From NCBI GenBank assembly GCA_018820745.1, contig JAHJNP010000390.1, forward strand, positions 1 to 5,772: a stretch of DNA of 5,772 nt, written 5' to 3'. A model generated the notes under the pieces. The model did not search any database and was not told the origin of the DNA. It saw nothing but the letters and a program-made list of their open reading frames with translations. Positions 1 through 4,944 of the stretch are shown here, piece by piece. The stretch's first letter is position 1; every line of letters starts with the position of its first letter. Both the position numbers and the translations under genes were made by a program. The DNA is from Gammaproteobacteria bacterium. GTDB lineage: Bacteria > Pseudomonadota > Gammaproteobacteria > Burkholderiales > Thiobacillaceae.

Positions 1-313
1 CTACACCAACTCGTCGCAGCTGCCGGTGGGCTTTACCGACGACGCCTTCGAGGCGCTGGCGTTGCAGGACGACCTGCAGCGCAAGTACACCGGCGGCACC
101 GTGCTGCATCTTTACATGTCGGAGAACATTTCCTCGACCGAGGCCTGCCGCAATCTGGTGCGCCGCGCGCTGGAGCGTTTCCACCTGCCGTACATCACCA
201 TCACGCCGACTTTTTCGATTTGCCCCAAGCACGGCTACCTCGCCGGCGAGCACGAGTTCTGCCCCACGTGCGACGAGGAAGCCCTGTCCCGTAAACGTGC
301 TGTGAACGCCTGA
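1..313 (+). CDS. nrdD: Anaerobic ribonucleoside-triphosphate reductase NrdD, C-terminal part (5' end outside window), lacking the glycyl-radical tail
   Basis: Class III ribonucleotide reductase large subunit, which reduces ribonucleoside triphosphates to deoxy forms in the anaerobic cytoplasm. The reading frame starts at base 2 and gives 103 residues to a TGA at 311-313. Seen: the conserved stretches Y-T-N-S-S-Q-L-P-V and Y-T-G-G-T-V-L-H, followed by T-P-T-F-S-I-C-P-K-H-G-Y-L and C-P-T-C, the zinc knuckle near the end of NrdD. The first pair is Cys-x2-His rather than Cys-x2-Cys. In one-piece NrdD the glycyl-radical motif follows this knuckle within about 20 residues. Here the protein stops 13 residues after the last Cys and the motif is in the next gene. 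Start, catalytic cysteines and allosteric domain are outside the window. The family call is secure; that the enzyme works as a split polypeptide is inference. Confidence 0.93.
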   Translation, partial: YTNSSQLPVGFTDDAFEALALQDDLQRKYTGGTVLHLYMSENISSTEACRNLVRRALERFHLPYITITPTFSICPKHGYLAGEHEFCPTCDEEALSRKRAVNA

Positions 314-318
314 CCCCC

Positions 319-324
319 AAGGAG
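319..324 (+). promoter_or_regulatory. Strong ribosome binding site for the glycyl-radical ORF
   Basis: AAGGAG lies 6 nt before the ATG at 331 and just after the nrdD stop. This near-perfect Shine-Dalgarno site decides the start of the small downstream gene. It also argues that the gene is independently translated and was not created by a sequencing frameshift. Confidence 0.85.
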
Positions 325-330
325 ACTGAA

Positions 331-519
331 ATGAATGACATGACTGTTCCGACCCAAGTTCTGACCGCGGCTGCACTGAAGGACGAAGAGCGCACCCGCT
401 GCGAAGTGTGGACCCGCGTGATGGGCTATCACCGCCCGGTGACGAGCTTCAACACGGGCAAGAAGAGCGAGCATCGCGAGCGGCGCCACTTCGTCGAGAG
501 CCGCTGCAGCATCGGCTGA
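331..519 (+). CDS. Stand-alone glycyl-radical domain protein, C-terminal tail of a split NrdD
   Basis: A 62-residue protein. Residues 23-52 match the C-terminal tail of one-piece NrdD enzymes: C-E-V-W-T-R-V-M-G-Y-H-R-P-V, then F-N-x-G-K-K-x-E-H-x-E-R. Gly32 in R-V-M-G-Y is the expected radical-bearing glycine. Residues 1-22 are an unconserved leader. It starts 17 nt after the nrdD stop in another frame, and nrdG follows 38 nt later, so all three genes are probably co-transcribed. Inference: the peptide docks on NrdD and supplies the glycyl radical in trans after activation by NrdG, comparable to the small PFL-repair protein GrcA/YfiD. A frameshift from a fused ancestor is less likely because of the good ribosome binding site and the extra leader residues. 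Homology is confident; the mode of action is not proven. Confidence 0.85.
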   Translation: MNDMTVPTQVLTAAALKDEERTRCEVWTRVMGYHRPVTSFNTGKKSEHRERRHFVESRCSIG

Positions 520-523
520 CCCT

Positions 524-547
524 GTAGCGCCGTGATCATGACGCTAC
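524..547 (+). other. Possible RNA hairpin before nrdG
   Basis: GTAGCG (524-529) pairs with CGCTAC (542-547). After a C/A mismatch, CGU pairs with AUG (including a G-U pair) around a GAUC loop. The hairpin covers the ATG of the mini-ORF at 538. It has no U-tract, so it is not an intrinsic terminator. Confidence 0.35.
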
Positions 548-569
548 GCCAACCCTCATGACGCTACGC
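536..569 (+). repeat. 14-bp direct repeat at the nrdG start (20-bp period)
   Basis: TCATGACGCTACGC occurs at 536-549 and again at 556-569, separated by 6 nt. The second copy holds the nrdG start codon and codons 2-4; the first copy holds a second ATG in another frame. This looks like a local tandem duplication of the translation start. Confidence 0.9.
538..561 (+). other. Possible 7-codon leader ORF overlapping the nrdG start
   Basis: ATG at 538 reads M-T-L-R-Q-P-S and stops at TGA 559-561. That stop overlaps the nrdG ATG (558-560) as ATGA, the classic layout for translational coupling. The first four residues equal those of NrdG because of the direct repeat. No clear Shine-Dalgarno sequence precedes it, so translation is speculative. 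Confidence 0.25.
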
Positions 570-576
570 GTTGGCG
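547..576 (+). other. Possible RNA hairpin presenting the nrdG start codon in its loop
   Basis: CGCCAAC (547-553) is perfectly complementary to GTTGGCG (570-576). The 16-nt loop contains the nrdG AUG at 558. It abuts the hairpin at 524-547 and shares base 547 with it. nrdG lacks a recognisable Shine-Dalgarno sequence, so this structure may affect initiation; that is inference. Confidence 0.4.
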
Positions 577-1250
577 GCTTGACGCCACTTTCCACCAGCG
601 ACTGGCCCGGCATGCTGGCCGCGGTGGTGTTCTGCCAGGGCTGTCCCTGGCGCTGCGGCTATTGCCACAACCCCGACCTGATTCCGGCGCGCGGCGACAA
701 CGAAATCCCCTGGGAAGACGTGCTGGCGTTCCTGCGCCGCCGCCAGGGACTGCTCGACGGCGTCGTGTTTTCCGGCGGCGAGCCGACTGCGCAGGTGGGC
801 CTGCTGGACGCCATGCGCGAGGTGCGCGCGCTCGGCTTCAAGATCGGCCTGCACACCGGCGGCATGTACCCGCAGCGGCTGGCAGCGGTGCTGCCGCTGG
901 TCGACTGGGTGGGGCTCGACGTGAAGGCGCCGTTTGCCGATTACCCGCGCGTCACCGGCGTGGCAGGCAGCGGTGAGCGGGCGCATGCCGGCCTGCTGGA
1001 AGTGCTGGCCTCAGGCGTCGCCCATGAAGTCCGCACCACGGTGCATCCGGCGCTCTTGGCCGATGCGGAGGTGGTCGGCCTCGCGCATGATCTGGCCGCG
1101 CGCGGGGTGACGCATTACGTCATCCAGGCTTTCCGCAGCCAGGGCTGCCAGGATGCGGGCTTGTGCCGGAACGCGACACGCGAGCGGCCCTTGCAGGACG
1201 TGGGCGGGGAACTGGCCGGGCTATTCGGGGAATTTTCGGTGCGCGCGTAG
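558..1250 (+). CDS. nrdG: Anaerobic ribonucleoside-triphosphate reductase activating protein NrdG (radical SAM)
   Basis: The 230-residue radical-SAM activase uses a [4Fe-4S] cluster and S-adenosylmethionine to abstract hydrogen from the NrdD glycine, here presumably Gly32 of the 62-residue upstream protein. Seen: the N-terminal L-R-V-G-G-L-T-P-L-S-T-S-D-W-P-G typical of this family, the cluster motif C29-x3-C33-x2-C36 followed by H-N, and the SAM-binding S-G-G-E-P at 72-76. H-T-G-G-M-Y and G-L-D-V-K-A-P, common in this group, follow. ATG 558 is the only plausible start: the frame is open upstream only to a TAG at 525 and contains no other start codon. No good Shine-Dalgarno sequence is visible; initiation may rely on coupling or on the structured leader. 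The gene ends 2 bp before the methyltransferase remnant on the other strand. Confidence 0.95.
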   Translation: MTLRVGGLTPLSTSDWPGMLAAVVFCQGCPWRCGYCHNPDLIPARGDNEIPWEDVLAFLRRRQGLLDGVVFSGGEPTAQVGLLDAMREVRALGFKIGLHTGGMYPQRLAAVLPLVDWVGLDVKAPFADYPRVTGVAGSGERAHAGLLEVLASGVAHEVRTTVHPALLADAEVVGLAHDLAARGVTHYVIQAFRSQGCQDAGLCRNATRERPLQDVGGELAGLFGEFSVRA

Positions 1251-1252
1251 GT

Positions 1253-1302
1253 TCAGCGCCGGCCGGCCTGCAGGAACAGCGGCCACTGCAGCTTCCACGC
1301 AG
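1253..1302 (-). pseudogene. Remnant of the 3' end of a SAM methyltransferase gene
   Basis: Read leftwards, this encodes K-L-Q-W-P-L-F-L-Q-A-G-R-R and a TGA. It matches the tail of the intact methyltransferase, K-L-Q-W-P-L-F-L-R-V-G-R-R. Over 50 bp, 44 positions agree, including 25 identical in a row (1270-1294). Similarity stops abruptly at 1302. Five of the six differences change amino acids (R/W, R/Q, V/A), as expected for a copy no longer under selection. Two bases separate it from the nrdG stop. The rest of the 82-bp gap to the GGDEF-EAL gene holds a 10-bp palindrome at 1316-1325 and an imperfect inverted repeat (GGAACA 1273-1278, TGTTCC 1311-1316). There is no clear terminator. Confidence 0.7.
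1253..1302 (+). repeat. Left copy of a 50-bp imperfect direct repeat
   Basis: Aligns without gaps to 4895-4944, with mismatches at aligned positions 4, 14, 16, 17, 43 and 45. Both copies have the same orientation and enclose about 3.6 kb carrying the GGDEF-EAL and pseudopilin genes. Confidence 0.85.
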
Positions 1303-1332
1303 AAGTGGGTTGTTCCAGTGCACTGCGCGCCT

Positions 1333-4098
1333 TCATTGCATCAGTCCATTTCCAGGAACATGTTTTTTCAGAAGATGGACGAAATCGTCGGGTGGGAGTG
1401 GACGGCTGATCAGATAGCCCTGGATCACATCGCAATGCATGGCCGCCAAAAGATCCATCTGGGCAACCCCTTCCACACCCTCGGCGACGACGCAAAAATC
1501 CAATACTTTTGCCAGCGCGATGATGCGTTCAACGATGGCTTGCTGGCGGGCATCCGAGGCCAGGTCAATGATGAAGGCGCGGTCGAGCTTGAGGATGTTG
1601 GCCGGAACCTGGGTCAGATAAACCAGCGATGAATAGCCGGTACCGAAATCGTCGAGTGCAATGTTGACGTTCATCTCTCGCAAACCGGCCAACGTGTCGC
1701 GTACTTCGGGCGAATGGTCGACTGCGGTGGTTTCCAGAATTTCAATTTCCAGGCGTTGGGGCGCCAGGCCGTTGACGTCGAGCGTGCCGCGAACTTTTTC
1801 CAGCAGGTTGCCGAACTGGAATTGGGCCGGGGAAATATTGACGGAAACGCTCAAGGGAGGCAGTCCCAGCCTGTCCCATGCAGCCATCTGCGCGCAGGCG
1901 GTCTTCAGTACCCAGTCACTCAGCCAGTCGGTCAAGCCCATCTCGTCGAGCAGGTGGATAAATAGTCCAGGGGCAACCAGACCGCGCTTGGGCGAATTCC
2001 AGCGTGCCAGCGCTTCTGCGCCGATAATGCGCCGGCCAGCCAGTTCGAATTTTGGCTGGTAATAGAGAAGAAATTCCTGGCGGCTGATCGCTTCGCGTAA
2101 ATCCTGTACCAATTCGAACCGCGCCTGTGCTTTCTCGTTGATGTTTGCGGAATAGAAGCGGAAACCACCGGGCTGCTGGAGCTTGGCCTCGTACATGGCG
2201 GCATCTGCCATCCTGAGCAAATCCTCAAAGTTCTCGGCTTCGTCGGAATAGAGCGCAATACCGATGCTGGCGGAGATGGTGACCTGGCGACCGGCGATGA
2301 GCATGGGCATGGCCAGGACTTCGTTGAGCTTTCGCGCCAGCGATTCGAGTTTGTCGGACTCGCTGCCAGGTGCGAGTTCAGGAACCACGAGGATGAATTC
2401 ATCGCCACCCAGGCGCGCGACGGTATCGCTCTGTCGGATGTGGGACTTGAGCCGCTGCGCACATTCGATCAACAGCGCATCACCCGCTGCGTGGCCGAGT
2501 GAGTCGTTGACCTGCTTGAAATTGTCCAGATCCAGCAGTATCAACGCCACCGAGGTGCGTTCCCGCTCGGCACGCACCAGGGCCTGCTCCACCCGGTCGC
2601 GAAGCAACACGCGATTGGGCAGGTCGGTGAGCGCATCGTAGTGGGCCTGGTGGTAGAGCTTTTCTTCCCAGACCAGGTTGGAAGCCGCCACTGACAGCCG
2701 GTCCGCCACGCTGAGCCCGGCCGCCTCGATGTCGGCGAAATCTTCCGGAAGCTTTTCGTAAGCCAGTAACAGAAGCGAGTCGAGACGACCGTTGACCCGG
2801 CTGGGGAACAGTAGGACTTCCTTCAGCGGTTCGTCGAATAGAGGTCGAAGGCAATGGGCGGGCGGGGTGTCGAGTTGGAGACGCAGCCAGGGGTGCCCGG
2901 CATCCGGGCCTAGCCGCTCCAGGATGTCAGGGCAGCTCAGTGCACCGTCCGCCTTACCTATCTCGCTAGCGGTGGCCATGAACGTTCCAGTGTCATTCGC
3001 GTTGATGCGAATCAGGCCGGCGCTGTCGCAGGGTATGGCCTGGCGGATGTGCTCCAGCACCAACTGGACCAGATGGCTCGTCCCGGAGGCGCCGAGAATG
3101 GCCCGGTCCAGTTCCGCAAGCATTTGCAGCATATGGAATTTGTATCGCAAATTGCCTGACATCTGGTTGAACGCGCGCGCCAGGCTGCCGAATTCGCCCT
3201 CGTCAGCCTCTTGCACCGTGACGCCCAGGTCGCCAGTGGCGAGGCGGCGCGTGCCTTCCGTGAGCATCTCCAGCGGATGCATCTGGCGACGAATCTGGTA
3301 GACCGCCAACAAAAAAGCAAGCGCGATGGCGGCCACGACAATGGCGGAAAAAACCTGCTGAAAGCGTTCCAGCCCCTTGAGGACCGCCTGCCTCGGATTT
3401 GCCACCATGACGATGATGCCGGGATGCGCGTAACTCGCCCGCAGGCGGGCTTGCCAGAAGGCCACCAGATAATCAACATCGCTGCCGTTTTGCCTGACCT
3501 GCCAGGGGAACACCCCGCTATTGCGCTGCGCCAGCAGCTGCGGCCAGGCCTCAGCAGTAGGCGAGGCAAGGCCGGGTGTGCAATAGAAAGACTGAAAAAC
3601 TGCGCTCACCACGCAGTAATGCTCGGGCGCTTGCTCGTTACGCCAGAGACTATGTTTGTCCAGACGTCCCAACAGCAAACCTTGTGTTTTCGGCAGGGCG
3701 GTCAGCATGGAGGGTGCCAGTTTTCCCTCCAGGAAGAGCAGGGTGCCGCCCCGAGAAAGGTGATATCCCTGTTCGCGCGTCAGCTCCGGCCAGGATGAAT
3801 TTTCCAGAAGGCGGTAATTCAGGAACCCTGCAGGCCGCGGATTCGGGGTGGCGCCCGTTTGTGTCAGGCGTGCGGCCTCCCGCTGCAGGTCATCGGCCCG
3901 CCAGTTGAGGCTCTCGACGAAACTCATGCCTAGCGAACGACTGTCCTGCTGAAGCCGGTGGTCGTTGACGTTCTCCAACATGCCGCCGACCTGGAAATAG
4001 GCAACTAACGCAACAACCCCCATAGGCAACAGGGCTGCCAGCATAAAGCTCAGCAACAGACGTCGGCCGATCGCGCTGTTCAGGAGGGGCTGTGCCAC
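1333..4098 (-). CDS. Membrane sensor GGDEF-EAL protein (putative diguanylate cyclase / c-di-GMP phosphodiesterase) with HAMP and GAF-like domains
   Basis: A 921-residue inner-membrane protein predicted to make and/or degrade cyclic di-GMP. Order: TM1 about 13-35; periplasmic region about 36-248 of no recognised family, with Cys162 and Cys173; TM2 about 250-268; HAMP about 268-322; GAF-like region about 325-475; GGDEF domain about 482-650; EAL domain about 660-910. The GGDEF motif (564-568) is intact, with metal-site D-L-D at 523-525 and an inhibitory I-site R-Q-S-D at 555-558 five residues upstream. The EAL signature is intact: E-A-L 695-697, Asn754, E-I-L-E 786-789, D-D-F-G 816-819, Lys837, Glu873, Gln893. 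Both activities are therefore possible; which one dominates cannot be read from sequence. The start is GTG, 3 nt after the pseudopilin stop and without a clear Shine-Dalgarno sequence, which suggests translational coupling. The arginines before TM1 support this start. Confidence 0.93.
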   Translation of the reverse strand: MAQPLLNSAIGRRLLLSFMLAALLPMGVVALVAYFQVGGMLENVNDHRLQQDSRSLGMSFVESLNWRADDLQREAARLTQTGATPNPRPAGFLNYRLLENSSWPELTREQGYHLSRGGTLLFLEGKLAPSMLTALPKTQGLLLGRLDKHSLWRNEQAPEHYCVVSAVFQSFYCTPGLASPTAEAWPQLLAQRNSGVFPWQVRQNGSDVDYLVAFWQARLRASYAHPGIIVMVANPRQAVLKGLERFQQVFSAIVVAAIALAFLLAVYQIRRQMHPLEMLTEGTRRLATGDLGVTVQEADEGEFGSLARAFNQMSGNLRYKFHMLQMLAELDRAILGASGTSHLVQLVLEHIRQAIPCDSAGLIRINANDTGTFMATASEIGKADGALSCPDILERLGPDAGHPWLRLQLDTPPAHCLRPLFDEPLKEVLLFPSRVNGRLDSLLLLAYEKLPEDFADIEAAGLSVADRLSVAASNLVWEEKLYHQAHYDALTDLPNRVLLRDRVEQALVRAERERTSVALILLDLDNFKQVNDSLGHAAGDALLIECAQRLKSHIRQSDTVARLGGDEFILVVPELAPGSESDKLESLARKLNEVLAMPMLIAGRQVTISASIGIALYSDEAENFEDLLRMADAAMYEAKLQQPGGFRFYSANINEKAQARFELVQDLREAISRQEFLLYYQPKFELAGRRIIGAEALARWNSPKRGLVAPGLFIHLLDEMGLTDWLSDWVLKTACAQMAAWDRLGLPPLSVSVNISPAQFQFGNLLEKVRGTLDVNGLAPQRLEIEILETTAVDHSPEVRDTLAGLREMNVNIALDDFGTGYSSLVYLTQVPANILKLDRAFIIDLASDARQQAIVERIIALAKVLDFCVVAEGVEGVAQMDLLAAMHCDVIQGYLISRPLPPDDFVHLLKKHVPGNGLMQ

Positions 4099-4101
4099 CG
4101 A

Positions 4102-4587
4102 TCAGTGTTCCGAAGCGAGACCGATAAAGCCCCCGTTGCCCGCCCGGACGATATCGTCATGGGCCTTGGCGGCGGTCAACTGCTTCTGGGTGAGACCATC
4201 AGGTCCCATGCTGTAAAGATCGTAGTCGCTGTTGAGCGGGTTTAGGTTCTTGTCCTTGCGCATGGCGCCTGTGTTGGGGGGCGATGCCACATCGATTCCC
4301 AGGTACTGGTAAGCGTGGCCCCAAGGATCAAGCGGCATGGGAATGTTCAAATCATTGAGACTATCGGGAAAGGTGCCCGCTATCGTTCGGTAGCGTTCGA
4401 GCGCCATGGAGATCTGGGAGATGTCCTTGATCGCGGTAGTGCGCCGCGTGCGTTCAACGTATGCCTGATAATTCGGTACGGCGATGGACATCAATGCTGC
4501 CGCGATGACTAGCGCAATCAGCAACTCGATCAGAGTGAAGCCCCGTTGCTTGTTCCATTCAAACACATACACCTGAAGTAACCTCAT
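4102..4587 (-). CDS. GspG-like type II secretion pseudopilin (type IV pilin-like prepilin)
   Basis: A 161-residue prepilin. Positive leader, then G16-F-T-L-I-E21-L-L: prepilin peptidase would cut after Gly16, leaving N-terminal Phe and the conserved Glu at +5. A hydrophobic helix spans 18-38. The C-terminal half has D-P-W-G (87-90), Y-Q-Y-L, D-L-Y-S-M-G-P-D-G (123-131) and D-D-I (144-146), the hallmarks of GspG major pseudopilins, whose loop binds calcium. The C-terminal loop is somewhat longer than usual. No other gsp or pil gene is in view, so it is an orphan by context and may serve a type IV pilus-like machine encoded elsewhere. Start: ATG at 4587 has a poor ribosome site. A GTG at 4570-4572 (codon 6) is preceded at 8 nt by GAGGT and would give an 11-residue leader, so it may be the true start. 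It shares an operon with the GGDEF-EAL gene. Confidence 0.88.
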   Translation of the reverse strand: MRLLQVYVFEWNKQRGFTLIELLIALVIAAALMSIAVPNYQAYVERTRRTTAIKDISQISMALERYRTIAGTFPDSLNDLNIPMPLDPWGHAYQYLGIDVASPPNTGAMRKDKNLNPLNSDYDLYSMGPDGLTQKQLTAAKAHDDIVRAGNGGFIGLASEH

Positions 4588-4619
4588 AAATAACTACCGG
4601 AAGGTGCACCCGGTTGGTT

Positions 4620-4648
4620 ATTGTAAATCGGCATGGAAACGCTGAAAT
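4620..4648 (-). promoter_or_regulatory. Candidate sigma70 promoter for the pseudopilin / GGDEF-EAL operon
   Basis: On the - strand, TACAAT (4620-4625) matches the -10 consensus at 5 of 6 positions. A weak -35, ATTTCA (4643-4648), lies 17 nt upstream and matches 3 of 6. Transcription would begin near 4613, about 26 nt before the ATG at 4587. The -35 is poor, so an activator or another sigma factor is possible. Confidence 0.35.
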
Positions 4649-4723
4649 TGAGCCATTGGGCACTTCTTTTTTAAACGTATACCGCTTCCCCGTTTGTTGT
4701 CGGTGGTGTTGGTAATGGGCTAT

Positions 4724-4752
4724 CAGGCCGGATTCAGGGGCTTGCCGGCCTG
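4724..4752. repeat. Perfect 8-bp inverted repeat (hairpin)
   Basis: CAGGCCGG (4724-4731) and CCGGCCTG (4745-4752) are exact reverse complements with a 13-nt spacer. No T-run follows on either strand, so it is not a typical intrinsic terminator. It lies upstream of the candidate promoter and could be an operator or a transcript-end hairpin after the methyltransferase gene. Confidence 0.5.
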
Positions 4753-4808
4753 CAGATAGATGTGATCCGGACGTCAATGGCCTTCTTTGCCTCATGGTCT
4801 AATGGCCA

Positions 4809-4839
4809 GCCAGGGCGTGAGGCACCAAGTCACCCAGGC
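4809..4839 (-). terminator. Weak candidate terminator hairpin after the methyltransferase gene
   Basis: The arms at 4809-4820 and 4830-4839 pair as GCC/GGC, an A/A mismatch, GGG/CCC, a bulged C, then GTGA/TCAC, around a 9-nt loop. It lies about 55 nt past the methyltransferase stop. There is no U-tract, so any termination would not be of the standard intrinsic type. Confidence 0.25.
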
Positions 4840-4894
4840 TTATGCAGGCATGGGGCGGAAGAAAGTGGGCGAGAAGCTGTTGTTCAGGGAACAA

Positions 4895-4944
4895 TCAACG
4901 CCGGCCGACGCGCAGGAACAGCGGCCACTGCAGCTTTCGCGCAG
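4895..4944 (+). repeat. Right copy of the 50-bp imperfect direct repeat
   Basis: This is the 3' end of the intact methyltransferase gene. It is 44/50 identical to 1253-1302, with a 25-nt identical core at 4912-4936. Confidence 0.85.

Larger units (their letters stand above)
4588..4894. other. 307-bp gene-poor spacer upstream of the pseudopilin operon
   Basis: No protein-like reading frame was found on either strand. It contains a candidate leftward promoter, two hairpin-forming inverted repeats and an A+T-rich patch (row 4621-4680: 23 of 60 bases G or C). A 12-nt match to the left repeat (GCCGGCCTGCAG at 4744-4755 and 1262-1273) suggests it may hold more decayed methyltransferase-end sequence, but this is weak. 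Confidence 0.5.

Noticed and set aside
311..334. Read-through or selenocysteine decoding of the NrdD TGA to join the glycyl-radical tail
   Set aside because: After the TGA the same frame meets another TGA at 332-334 and the tail is in a different frame. No slippery run precedes the stop.
1273..1316. Bidirectional terminator between nrdG and the GGDEF-EAL gene
   Set aside because: The inverted repeat (GGAACA/TGTTCC with inner CCACT/AGTGG) is interrupted, has a long loop and lacks a T-run on either side.
1253..1495. 80-residue - strand ORF ending in the methyltransferase-like tail
   Set aside because: Only the last 13 to 16 codons resemble the methyltransferase. The rest is an out-of-frame shadow of the EAL domain, so it is a remnant and not a gene.
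1153..1632. 159-residue + strand ORF across the end of nrdG
   Set aside because: It overlaps nrdG in another frame and lies antisense to the EAL domain, with no family features.
4559..4795. 78-residue - strand ORF over the spacer upstream of the pseudopilin
   Set aside because: It overlaps the pseudopilin start in another frame, has no recognisable motif or ribosome site, and spans the candidate promoter.
4588..4894. Cyclic-di-GMP (GEMM) riboswitch before the pseudopilin / GGDEF-EAL operon
   Set aside because: An expected possibility, and GAGGCAAAGAAGGCC on the - strand faintly recalls the motif, but the conserved paired helices and tetraloop receptor are not there.
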